Translations under genes and position numbers: made by a program
From: Aphrocallistes beatrix
Lineage: Eukaryota; Porifera; Hexactinellida; Sceptrulophora; Aphrocallistidae
DNA length: 64,000 nucleotides
Assembly (NCBI GenBank): GCA_963281255.1
Contig: OY725495.1
Coordinates: 868,001-932,000 of the forward strand
Direction of reading: 5' to 3'
The notes under the pieces: generated by a model
Told to the model about the DNA's origin: nothing
Databases searched by the model: none
Seen by the model: the letters and a program-made list of their open reading frames with translations, nothing else
In this document: piece after piece, positions 23,201 to 31,336 of the stretch
Position numbering within the stretch: position 1 is the stretch's first letter
How the letters are laid out: every line of letters starts with the position of its first letter

Positions 23201-24147
23201 TTCAATACAGAATATTCGCGATGAAATTAATCAAATCAAGCTTATGGCTAGGAACAAACAAAGGAACCATCTTGGTCTATAAAGACATTGGTACGCTACA
23301 AAACACACAATTTACACCTTATTTAAAAGTAACACTTATTAACGCGACTCGAGATGCTATGGTCATCCTAGATATACAACACCTCCCAAAGTGGAATTGT
23401 GTAATCGCTACTACAAATCTTGGAGATATATTTTTTATTGGAATCAAAGGGATTCTGTCAACAAGAGCTAATTCTGTCACGTGTCTACACTGCCATTTGT
23501 CACCAGTTAGAATGTCACAAGCAATAAATCGCGCACTCATCATCCAGAGATTAGATGAGATTCAGATCTGGTGTACTCGGGGTAGCATCACTAACCCACT
23601 CACAGTTCTCCACCTTCCTCTTAGCAGAGACGGGGACTTCAAGGAGACAACGCTGGAATCTCGCGACATCACTCAACCACTGCACTACATCACTAGTGCA
23701 ACTTATCGAAATGAGGATTGTATGGAAACCACAGTGTGGACTTCTATCATGAATCGCTCTCTCATCGCAAGCTGGGATGCAGACAATATGAGCAAGCAGG
23801 ACATTATTAGCATTAAAGAGGTATGCGATGATAGCAGAAACAACCCACTTATCACTGTGACAGCCTTGTACACCGCAAATGAAGTGCTTTATGTTGGTAC
23901 GAGCAACGGGTGTATATTACGCTATGCAATGAACGGCAGTATATTGTCCGTCATAAAGTGGTTCGTCGGTAGCGTTCGAGATGTTTTTAAAATCCCTCAC
24001 ACAGATAATAACTTCGGCGCATTCGGAGAAGGTCTTCAGCTACTTCGGAGTTCGCTGAAAAAGAGGAAAGAAGTAGAGTATAATCAGGAAGAGGCGATCT
24101 TTGTTGCCTGGAGAGAAATAGAAGATAAAGGTTTTGACATCATTTAA
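8279..24147 (+). CDS. LRRK-like ROCO protein with degenerate kinase domain
   Basis: Nine exons: 8279-9162, 9371-9665, 10416-10700, 12138-13779, 14195-14370, 17513-18013, 18251-20674, 21192-21503 and 22891-24147. All have GT-AG borders and join in frame to about 2591 aa. An in-frame TAA sits directly before the ATG. Order: ankyrin-like repeats (about 80-540, e.g. LHYVACQGY, NTPLHCAF, TALHLAV), leucine-rich repeats (about 660-1094), Roc GTPase (P-loop GEEGTGKT 1144-1151, G3 WDLNG, G4 VGTH), COR (about 1262-1750), kinase-like domain (about 1860-2160) and a C-terminal WD40-like region. The length matches human LRRK2 (2527 aa). Roc keeps its nucleotide-binding motifs. The kinase keeps a VALK lysine (K1883) but has HML in place of HRD (1997-1999), H for the following Asn, DFR in place of DFG (2030-2032) and no clear glycine loop. 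I infer a GTPase scaffold with a pseudokinase. The absence of stops or frameshifts argues for a live gene. A small exon could be missed in the 3.1-kb fifth intron. Confidence 0.9.
10139..10345. mobile_element. Decayed pogo-like MITE in LRRK-like intron 2
   Basis: Ends AGTACACCCTTGCTAATCTG and (reverse-complemented) CAGTCTCGGTAATCCGAACA correspond to those of the better-preserved copy at 26404-26713. No ORF. Confidence 0.6.
10815..11580. mobile_element. 766-bp TA-flanked foldback element, copy 1
   Basis: Terminal inverted repeats CTTAGGGCATTCAAAAAGTT at both ends extend for about 165 bp. TA is duplicated at 10813-10814 and 11581-11582, as for Tc1/mariner elements. The centre is a different element (10981-11413). 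A copy of exactly the same length lies at 28339-29104, and every segment I compared is identical or nearly so. It sits in intron 3 of the LRRK-like gene. No transposase. Confidence 0.9.
10981..11413. mobile_element. Inner MITE nested in the 766-bp element
   Basis: Ends CATCGGTTTAAGGTAGTC and (reverse-complemented) CATCGGTTTAGGGTAGTG face each other, flanked by TA on the left and CA on the right. A shorter solo relative lies at 33769-34087. The outer element's arms stop exactly at these ends, so this MITE landed in the loop of the outer foldback. Confidence 0.75.
11589..11700 (-). repeat. Fragment of hairpin/(TA)n repeat family
   Basis: Starts ACAAGCGCGCTTCACGCACT and contains the CTGCGGGCGCCTCGG block typical of the hairpin end of the family described at 24545-25088. 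Only the hairpin end survives, next to the right end of the 766-bp element. Confidence 0.6.
14731..14900 (-). repeat. Fragment of hairpin/(TA)n repeat family
   Basis: ACAAGCACGCTTCGCTTGCT, then a hairpin-prone GGCGGACACTTTGTGTCCGC and a CGATATATCACTCGAAAAATC block, in LRRK-like intron 5. Hairpin end only; it runs up to the 12-bp satellite. Confidence 0.75.
14909..15063. repeat. 12-bp satellite array, left block
   Basis: Tandem units of 12 bp with consensus GTGTTATAACAT/C. Two positions vary: CG or TG in the ACAYGTG core, and AAC or ATC in the TTATAWCA part. Each unit is near-palindromic. The block is cut by a TA-flanked element at 15066 and resumes at 16106. Confidence 0.95.
15066..16105. 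mobile_element. TA-flanked inverted-repeat element inside the satellite
   Basis: Ends CAGGGTGGCTCATAAGTTCT on the left and the same, reverse-complemented, on the right, with TA at 15064-15065 and 16106-16107. The arms (15066 to about 15290, and from about 15930) are roughly 180-230 bp long. A second copy of the right-arm sequence lies at about 15610-15750. Between the two is its own satellite block (about 15760-15930), whose unit orientation flips in the middle. No transposase. Tc1/mariner-like by end type and target site. Confidence 0.8.
16106..16610. repeat. 12-bp satellite array, right block
   Basis: About 40 further 12-bp units, mostly ACGTGTTATAAC or ATGTGTTATAAC with ATATCA variants; a few units near 16540-16570 carry ACACATG. 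A stray relic (GTGTTATAACACATG) recurs near 16697. The array lies wholly in intron 5 of the LRRK-like gene. The long open frames through it are repeat artefacts. Confidence 0.95.
17104..17140 (-). repeat. Hairpin-end scrap of the hairpin/(TA)n family
   Basis: Only ACAAGCGCGCTTCGCTTGCT and the adjoining GCGCTGCGCGGC remain, in intron 5. Confidence 0.6.
20812..21028. mobile_element. 217-bp hAT MITE with perfect 8-bp TSD
   Basis: Begins CAGGGGCGGTGCCAGG and ends GCGTCGCCCCTG. ATTCCTAC is repeated exactly at 20804-20811 and 21029-21036. End sequence and duplication length are those of hAT elements. It sits in intron 7 of the LRRK-like gene and encodes nothing. Confidence 0.9.
22312..22680 (+). 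repeat. 5'-half copy of hairpin/(TA)n repeat family
   Basis: Starts TCCTGACTATTAAAACTCGA, followed by the family's AATTGATTGAAGAAACTGCC block and the GTCGACTCATCATGGAATTA block. The hairpin end is missing. Intron 8 of the LRRK-like gene. Confidence 0.7.
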
Positions 24148-24544
24148 TAGTGATTCATATTTAAGTTTTTCTGTCCATTTCTTTGTATTAGAGTATGCTT
24201 AGTTCAAACTGACATGATTGACACTGACGGGATGGAATACTACGGGCGGAGATAGAATGCTATCTATAGAATGCATATTATTGTGTGCACAGAGTTAGTT
24301 ATTAATAGCATTCTCGTAATATATATAATCCTATGTAATAACAGTACGTACATTTTCCTGCTTCCCGTAGTGGTAAGTCTTATCCGAGTTCTACCGGGTT
24401 TTTTTTCCACACCCTTTAAGAAAATTTGTATTTTAAACAAGAAACGTTGTCTCAAAAGCTATTATAGGGTATTTCAATGTATTAAATCCGGTTTTCGCAC
24501 TTTGATAGTAATACTTAATGTGGATATATATTAGTTATTAACAT
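24148..24544. other. Downstream flank of the LRRK-like gene
   Basis: 3' untranslated and flanking DNA. I see no clear AATAAA close to the stop codon. Confidence 0.35.
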
Positions 24545-25088
24545 ACAAGCGCGCTTCACTTGCTTGCACTGCGCGGCTGGCAGACACTTTGTGTCCGCCG
24601 GAGGCTCCCTTCGGTCGCCTGGGGTCACATTGGTTAATTATAACGATGATAGCATCTCTAAATATGTCTGTCCTACTGTGAAAATCGATATCACTCGAAA
24701 AATCACCAAATTTGTCAATTTTAAAATTTTTGATGTGTAATGATGACGTCATAACAAAGTGATGAGTCATCATTTTTTGATGATAGTTGCATCATATGTG
24801 AGGTATGTTAGTAGTATACATATTCTATTAAAATTTCAGCCTTCTATCTCCTATAATGACTGAGTTATGCTCGAATAACTCTGTTGCTTAACTTTTTAAA
24901 ATGTGACTGACGTCATAATTCCATGATGAGTCAACATTTTGCTCTGAGTTCAGAACTTACTGGAGCCATAGCCAAAAGACTCCCACATGCCAAAAATTAG
25001 CTTTTTATGACCGGCAGTTTCTTCAATCAATTCGTTACAGATATATATACATATACTATACACATTAATCGAGTTTTAATAGTAAGGA
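24545..25088 (-). mobile_element. Hairpin/(TA)n repeat element, full copy
   Basis: On the minus strand it starts TCCTTACTATTAAAACTCGA, continues through a (TA)-rich tract, AATTGATTGAAGAAACTGCC, two TGACGTCA sites and a TGATGAGTCA site, and ends in stacked GC hairpins (AGGCGACCGAAGGGAG, then the GTCC/GGAC stem) and GCGCGCTTGT. The TC start, hairpins near the other end, microsatellite and lack of terminal inverted repeats or target duplication suggest a non-autonomous Helitron/Helentron-like element; that class is my inference. About 20 copies or fragments lie in this window. Confidence 0.7.
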
Positions 25089-25089
25089 T

Positions 25090-25345
25090 GTATGTATACA
25101 TAGTATTTTCACATAGGAAAATAGTATCCAACCTGTTGCCTGATCGGCCCGATCTGGAGCCAGATCATACAGGAAATTATAGTGATCCGCTTTGGGGTTT
25201 TAGTCTGTGCGGACCTAATATAACCCCGACCGAAAAAGTCTGGTCGGACCATTAAAGTAACCGTTACCAACAAATATTGAAATATTTGTCCAATCGGACC
25301 ATATTTTTAACGGGCCGAATATGTTCGAAGTACCAAAATCGGGAT
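25090..25345. repeat. Dispersed repeat with GGTCCGACCAG-type blocks
   Basis: ATAGTATCCAACCTGTTGCC and the following CCGATCTGGAGCCAGATCAT resemble 35440-35515 and 50275-50330, where the same block reads ATAATATCCAACCTGTGGCC. Complementary GGTCGGACCA and TGGTCCGATTGG motifs suggest an inverted-repeat element. One of the relatives lies beside a hAT transposase fragment. Confidence 0.5.
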
Positions 25346-26403
25346 CTACACAATAAGATATCCTATATTAGCCTATGAGAACTTGCTTCAAGCGTAAAAT
25401 AGAACCTTTTAAAAGATGTAGAAACTTAAATCTTCAAATAGAGCTTTGCAATGGAGGTATTAGAATATGAATATACGCTTTATTTAAGCCAGAAGTGATG
25501 AGATTTCCAGAAAAACGGTGCACACCTACTCCACAAGAATTATCAATATATGCGCTAAGTTTGGAACTAGGACTTATCTGAAAAATGTCTAACCATAGCA
25601 TTCTAATACACTAAGGCAATGGCGCAGACCTTTTTTTCTGGACTATGGATTGGTTAAACGAGCTAAGTGAACTTATCACTAATTATCTATTTAACATTTA
25701 TTCGCTTTCTATTTGTCCACCACACTTACTAAAGTCATATCATTGAGCCCAAAAGGTTAAGTATATTAATAAATGAGCGATTATAATCATAATATTAATT
25801 GCAAACAAACAAATACATTCGAAATAGATTCATAGCACAGCACGGCAAGACTAACAAATAGACACTAAGTAGGAATAATCATTATTGAAATGGTGAATTA
25901 CATGAATTAAAATTAGTAAACTGAAGGATGTTATGAAGAGAAGATAATATTCTACTAATGAGATTAAGGAAGATCAAAACGTTGTTATTCCGTTAGACAT
26001 CACTTCTCTTTCTTCATCCTTTATCTGGTCTTGTCACACCATTCCTACGAAAGAGAAGAATTATTATACTTCACAACAACACAATTCTCTCACACATATC
26101 AATCCATTTGTCATCAACTATGATTAAAATTAATACTAGTAATTTACTACGAGTTGAACCGGGATAAAACTGTTTTCGAAGAACTTGAGAGTTAGCAATT
26201 TGATGAAAGTTTTATGGATAATACAAGTAGTAACGCAGTCGATAACAGCAATATATGGATACATACGTGACCCCTGTCTAATAAATCTATGATAATTTAT
26301 TGAGATCCCTTATCAGTTGTTAAATAGGTTATATTTTTTGTATAATAGAAAACTGCACACCCAGCCACGTTATTTAGGTACTCAATTTGTGAATTATTAA
26401 ATA
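25346..26403. other. Non-coding; holds the empty site of copy 2
   Basis: No gene seen. 25591-25663 is the inverted, uninterrupted counterpart of the sequence into which the 766-bp element at 28339-29104 inserted (TA target at 25604-25605). Confidence 0.6.
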
Positions 26404-26713
26404 CAGTACACCCTCGCTAATCCGAACAGCTCTGTGCCAATGATCGAAAAAATCGTTTGGATTAGTGAATTTGTTCCGATTAGTGAAATAACACTAATTC
26501 AAATGGGGTATTAACTATAAAAAATTTGAATTGTTAGAATATTAAGGATAATATTTTGTTATGATTGCATTTTAATGAGGTTTCTCAATCTTATTGAAGT
26601 ATATAATGTTATAAACGTTGATTTAAAGTATAGAGGCGAATAATATTATATTTCGGGTGTTCGGATTAGCGAGGGTTCGGACTAGCGAGGTTCGGATTAG
26701 CGAGGGTGCACTG
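26404..26713. mobile_element. Pogo/Tigger-like MITE with TA target site
   Basis: Ends CAGTACACCCTCGCTAATCC and (reverse-complemented) CAGTGCACCCTCGCTAATCC, with TA at both flanks (26402-26403, 26714-26715). The right end carries two extra GGATTAGCGAGG-type units. No ORF. The CAGT...AATCCG end type is usual for pogo-group MITEs. Confidence 0.85.
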
Positions 26714-27079
26714 TACATTTCATTAAAATCCCTGCAAACTATTCAAATATTCTTCAAGAGCTATGACTACTGTTAATAGTAAAGTTGTTTCAGCTCTGAA
26801 AAGACCTTCAGTGGGGATGCGGGCAGGCGTTAAATGCTGGTATATCGACTCGATCTCTAGCAATAAACCCTTGTACCTGAAATATAATGGGATACTGATC
26901 CCAAATGACATAATATATGCGGTAGCTGAATATAGATGCGGGCGAGGAGAAACACGGTCCTAATTAAAAGTCCAATACTAGGATTATTGGAATGTTGTTT
27001 AATCGAAAAAAAATTTGAGATGATTGGATAATTCAAGTCGACGTTCACTATCCAAAATTTGACAATAAGAAATATTATA
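26714..27079. other. Non-coding with a short dispersed repeat
   Basis: AATATATGCGGTAGCTGAAT near 26910 and the preceding CTGAAATATAATGGGAT resemble 5490-5560 in the ARL14EP-like intron, so this is a repeat rather than a coding exon. Confidence 0.4.
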
Positions 27080-27259
27080 CAGTCAGGGTCGCTTATTGTG
27101 AACCACCAAGGGACCAACAAATCTGTTCATTATATACTTTATATTAAGCGAACTTGATTCAATACAAATCCTATCTAAAAATGAAATTGGGACCAGGAGG
27201 TTAGTTCATAATAAACGAATGTTTATATTAAGCGGGTTCATAATAAGCGACCCTGACTG
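27080..27259. mobile_element. 180-bp MITE with TA target site
   Basis: CAGTCAGGGTCGCTTATTGT and its inverted copy at the right end, flanked by TA (27078-27079, 27260-27261). A half copy starts at 61861 (CAGTCAGGGCCGCTT). No ORF. Confidence 0.85.
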
Positions 27260-27439
27260 TAGTTTGAACTAGATATCTGACAATATAAGCCGAAATGATG
27301 TTTTATTCCGTTTTAATGGATCATTTTGTATTCGAGCCTGTTAGTAAATATAGGTTTCTGAAATAATTATCTTAATTAAAAAAAGTTATTGGATACATGA
27401 GCTATCCAGGCGTTTCGTAGGTCGAGCGTCGAGGTCGCT

Positions 27440-27740
27440 AAGCTAAGAAAGAATATCTGAAAATGAACTAACTAAGAACTTATCTACCTTTTTTCGTTGT
27501 CAGTTATGCTCTTAGTAGAGTAGGCAGATTCCATCAGCAATCGTTCAGTGTAGTCCAAAGATAGTCTCTTAGGCTTGGAATTCCATTCAGAGAGATAGGA
27601 AGGGTAGTCGGGGAATATACTGGGTACTAAGTTTCTTTAGAGCTATTCTATCCTGGAAACTGTAACAGTACGAAGCCCGTCATTGTAGGTAATGGTTCTC
27701 TCGATGTCATCTGGTTTGAAATAATGTATACATATCTAAA
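27440..27740 (-). pseudogene. THAP-domain-like relic
   Basis: On the minus strand, from about 27730, the frame reads YFKPDDIERTITYNDG, then two stops, then NLVPSIFPDYPSYLSEWN and further polar residues to a possible donor near 27496. The pattern HF(x)nD, R, (L/A)VPTIF and a following FP-SYL is typical of the end of THAP zinc fingers and the linker after them. The Cys/His pair is poorly kept (CIHYF) and two in-frame stops interrupt it. THAP proteins bind DNA and include P-element-like transposases, so a transposon source is possible. Confidence 0.4.
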
Positions 27741-28276
27741 CGGTGTAGAAGTGTAAATGTGACAATCAGTTAATACGTATAACACATAAATGATAGAAAC
27801 TTACCCACATTAGCGTGTTTACTTCCTAGTCTTTCCGTGGGCGTGGAATTACCCTAAACGATTCTTTGGGAAATGAAAAGCAGAGGGATATTCTGCTTCA
27901 CTTTTATAATTGGACTTGCAGCCTGAAGCAACATAGGACATGTCGTTCCGGAAGAGTAATACAGATTGATGCTTATATGGAGTGTTTCGGATCAACTTTG
28001 AGTCGTGTATAGGAAAAGACAGTGATTTGTAAAACTTCACAACAAGGTAGCAAATAAATATATAATTCATGTGGTTGATTTTAAAACAAAACAAGTAAGT
28101 AGTATGTTAATATATAAGCAATATGGTTGCATAAAATTAGTTTAACCACAAATTCTCTATAGTGCCATCCTCGAACCAATTTGAAGAAAATCGATGCAGA
28201 ATTAATGAAAAGGATCATTATATGATATACGAAGTTATATACCAGCATAATCCAACCATTTTCAGAAAAATTCTTT
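27741..28276. other. Non-coding, nothing recognised
   Basis: AT-rich DNA with no supported gene; the end of it (from 28277) is the repeat that holds the second 766-bp element. Confidence 0.35.
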
Positions 28277-28338
28277 TAGCTAGTTTAACCAATCCATGGT
28301 CCAGAAAAAAAGGTCTGCGCCATTGCCTTAGTGTATTA

Positions 28339-29104
28339 CTTAGGGCATTCAAAAAGTTCTCATCCCAAATCTGTATCTCAAATGATAGTGAAAATAGGAT
28401 ATTTTCTATTTGTCTATTGTATTCCTTAGGGGATCAGCTTCCAATTTGTATATTGGTTTATTTTACAAGGACAATTGTTGTGGTTCCTACATTATATTTT
28501 TGTACATCGGTTTAAGGTAGTCCCTTTGAACGTGATTTTTCGGGTTCCCTTTGATATATTTCAGTTCTGAGCAAATTTAGATTAAAACTGATCCCTCCAT
28601 CGAATTCTACGCATCAACTAACATATAGATTGAATTTTCTGAAGTATTATAGTTTGAGGCTGAGGGAATACTATGTTTTGAAGTGGTTTACTACCATTTT
28701 TGTCCCACTTTTTGAGTGGCGAAAATTGACAAAAAATCCACTAAAAGTAGCATGATATTTTTTCAACACGAGCAATACTATTGAACACCTCCCGTTTACT
28801 TTTTCACATTGGTTCTTAATTATTTAACCTTTTAATGACCTTATTCTACGATTTTCACAACTTTTATTCTCCAAATTTAGTTTTAAGCCATTTTCAATGG
28901 GGAGATTCCAACTTTTCGACACTACCCTAAACCGATGCACAAAAAATCTAATGTAGGAACCACAATAATTGTCCTTTTAAAATAAAGCAATATATAAATT
29001 GGAAGCTGATCCCCTAAGGAATACAATGGACAAATCGGAAATATCCTATTTTCACTATCATTTGAGATACAGATATGAGATGAGAACTTTTTGAATGCCC
29101 TAAG
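28339..29104. mobile_element. 766-bp TA-flanked foldback element, copy 2
   Basis: Same length, ends, nested inner MITE (about 28505-28937) and TA duplication (28337-28338, 29105-29106) as 10815-11580. The flanks CTTAGTGTAT and GAATGCTATGG are contiguous in the inverted copy at 25591-25620, which proves a simple insertion with TA duplication. Confidence 0.9.
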
Positions 29105-29235
29105 TAGAATGCTATGGTCTAACGTATTTAGGTAAACCTCCGGAATGCGATAATTTTGGGTGCAGCACTTGTGCCAGATCTAAGTTATAGACTCCCTAGC
29201 TTCGAATGGACTTCTCTAGATAGTTAGGAATTATA

Positions 29236-29781
29236 TCCTTACTATTAAAACTCGATTATTGTGTATGTGTATATATATATATATATATATATCTGTAACG
29301 AATTGATTGAAGAAACTGCCGGTCATAGAAAGCTAATTTTTGGCATGTGGGAGTATTTTGGCTATGGCTCCAGTAAGTTCTGAGCTCAGAGCAAAATGTC
29401 GACTCATCATGGAATTATGACGTCATTGTCACATTTTTAAAAGTTAAGCAACACAGTTATTCGGGCATAACTCAGCCATTATAGGAGATAGAAGGCTGAA
29501 ATTTTAATAGAATCTGTATACTAACATGTCTCACATATCATCCAACTATTATCAAAAAATGATGACTCATCACTTTGCTATGACGTCATCATTACTCATC
29601 AAAAATTTAAAAATTGACAAATTCGGTAATTTTTCGTGGGAAATCGATTATACGACAGACATATTTAGAGATGCTATCTGCCTTATAATAAACCAGTGTG
29701 ACCCCAGGCGACCGAAGGGAGCCTCCGGCGGACACGAAGTGTCCGCCAGCCACGCAGCGCAAGCAAGCGAAGCGCGCTTGT
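29236..29781 (+). mobile_element. Hairpin/(TA)n repeat element, full copy
   Basis: TCCTTACTATTAAAACTCGA, a long (TA)n tract, two TGACGTCA sites, then AGGCGACCGAAGGGAG and the GGCGGACAC/GTGTCCGCC stem, ending GCGCGCTTGT. A related second-type element begins directly at its end. Confidence 0.85.
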
Positions 29782-30827
29782 TATATATTAAAACGCTAGG
29801 ACTTTTTTTGTTTGTTTGTCCGAATTGATTGAAGAATTGGCAAGTCTTAGAGATATTAAAATTGGCATGTAGGTGTCAAATGATATGACTACGATTAAGT
29901 TCTAAGATCTAAGCGAAATTTTCACACCTCTGCAAAAAAAATGGAAAACAATTTTTCACACTTTTTCTATACAATATGTATAGCTTACACTATCACAATA
30001 GAAATCATTGTACGACACTACAATAGATTGTCATTGCTATTAAAATACTTCAAAGCCACAACTTAGGTTTGATATCTTAAATGTATTATAGTGTATAGCA
30101 ATAAAAAGATTATGTGCATATTTTCACACCTTTATATACATATTTTCACACCATTTGACGAATTTTGTAAATTATGCTAGAAACTTGCTTTCAACAGTTG
30201 GCATGGGGTTTTCAGTGGTGTAGATTTCGAATATCATATTTTCGAGTAAATTTGATAATTTTTTTTTAACTTTTGTTTACAATAGATACATAAAGTAAAC
30301 AAATCTCAAAACTATCCTAGAAACTTGCTTTCAACAGTTGGCATGGGGTTTTCAGGGGTGTAGATTTCGAATATCATATTTTTGAGTAAATTTGATCTTT
30401 AATTTGTTTACTTTTGTTTACAATAGATACATAAAGTAAACAAATCTCAAAACTATCCTAGAAACTTGCTTTCAACAGTTGGCATGGGGTTTTCAGGGGT
30501 GTAGATTTCGAATATCATATTTTTGAGTAAATTTGATCTTTAATTTGTTTACTTTTGTTTACAATAGATACATAAAGTAAACAAATCTCAAAAATATGAT
30601 AGAAACATGCTTTCAACGGTTGGCATGGGGTTTTCAGGGGTGTAGATTTTGAATATCATATTCTTGGATCCATTTGAGAAATTATTCGTTAACATTTGTT
30701 TACAATATTTATATTTAAAAAAATCCCCAAATAGGTTAGATCGAGTAACTCCAGGCGCCTGGAGGGCAACTCTGCAGACACGTAGTGTCAGCAAGCCCCG
30801 CAGCGCAAGCAAGCGAAGCGCGCTTGT
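29782..30827 (+). mobile_element. Second-type hairpin element with 140-bp tandem repeats
   Basis: Begins ATATATTAAAACGCTAGGAC and ends in the same hairpin block and GCGCGCTTGT as the (TA)n type, so the two types share an end but not a body. The body holds four direct copies, spaced about 140 bp (near 30178, 30319, 30459 and 30599), of a unit with GTTGGCATGGGGTTTTCAG and AATAGATACATAAAGTAAAC. The related element at 60303-61084 has two such units. No ORF of note. Confidence 0.75.
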
Positions 30828-31148
30828 TTAAATAATATACACACATATTTTTGGACATAAGTGTGCGTTTGCCAGACAGTGTCGCATCTCGGAAGTAATT
30901 TGAGGTGCTGTATTTTGGAGGTTCAAGATGTATTATCGGGAGTCAATCGGGAGAATGGTTTTGTGCTGTATCTCAATATGCTTTCTCTAGCGTTTATCGT
31001 TACCTTTCATACATGATTGTTGCTTATTATCGAAATTAAGACAATATACAAATATATTTACTCAGTGGCATCCCTCAGGTAATTTATTAATTTCAAAAAT
31101 TGACGCCTATGAATCTAACTCTAGTTCCATGAGACTGTGTTCTATATA

Positions 31149-31229
31149 CCGTATTTCCCTGAATAAGCGCCGAGTCTAAAGGTTGCACGAAATAAATAAG
31201 CGCCCGGGCGCTTATTCGAAGCAATACAG
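31149..31229. mobile_element. 81-bp MITE in the zinc-finger gene's upstream region
   Basis: Ends CCGTATTTCCCTGAATAAGC and (reverse-complemented) CTGTATTGCTTCGAATAAGC, flanked by TA. The duplicate upstream region at about 50600-50650 lacks it, so it arrived after that duplication or was never present there. 108 bp upstream of the ATG at 31337. Confidence 0.8.
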
Positions 31230-31336
31230 TATGCATTTTGTAAATGTATAGGAAATTTATTCAAGATTATTCTAGATTCACTGAAGATCGCCCTAAGAGA
31301 TACATACTGTACAGTGGTTGGAATTTTAGAAGTATA

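Noticed and set aside
24545..24610. GC-rich hairpin block considered as a tRNA-derived SINE head or small RNA gene
   Set aside because: No A and B box pair or cloverleaf could be fitted; the stems are simple stacked hairpins at an element end.
26763..26963. 66-codon frame resembling one at 5362-5559
   Set aside because: The likeness is at DNA level in non-coding surroundings and both end soon, so I treat it as a dispersed repeat.
28162..28515. 117-codon open frame
   Set aside because: It spans the left end of the 766-bp element and its host repeat, so it is a by-product of the insertion.
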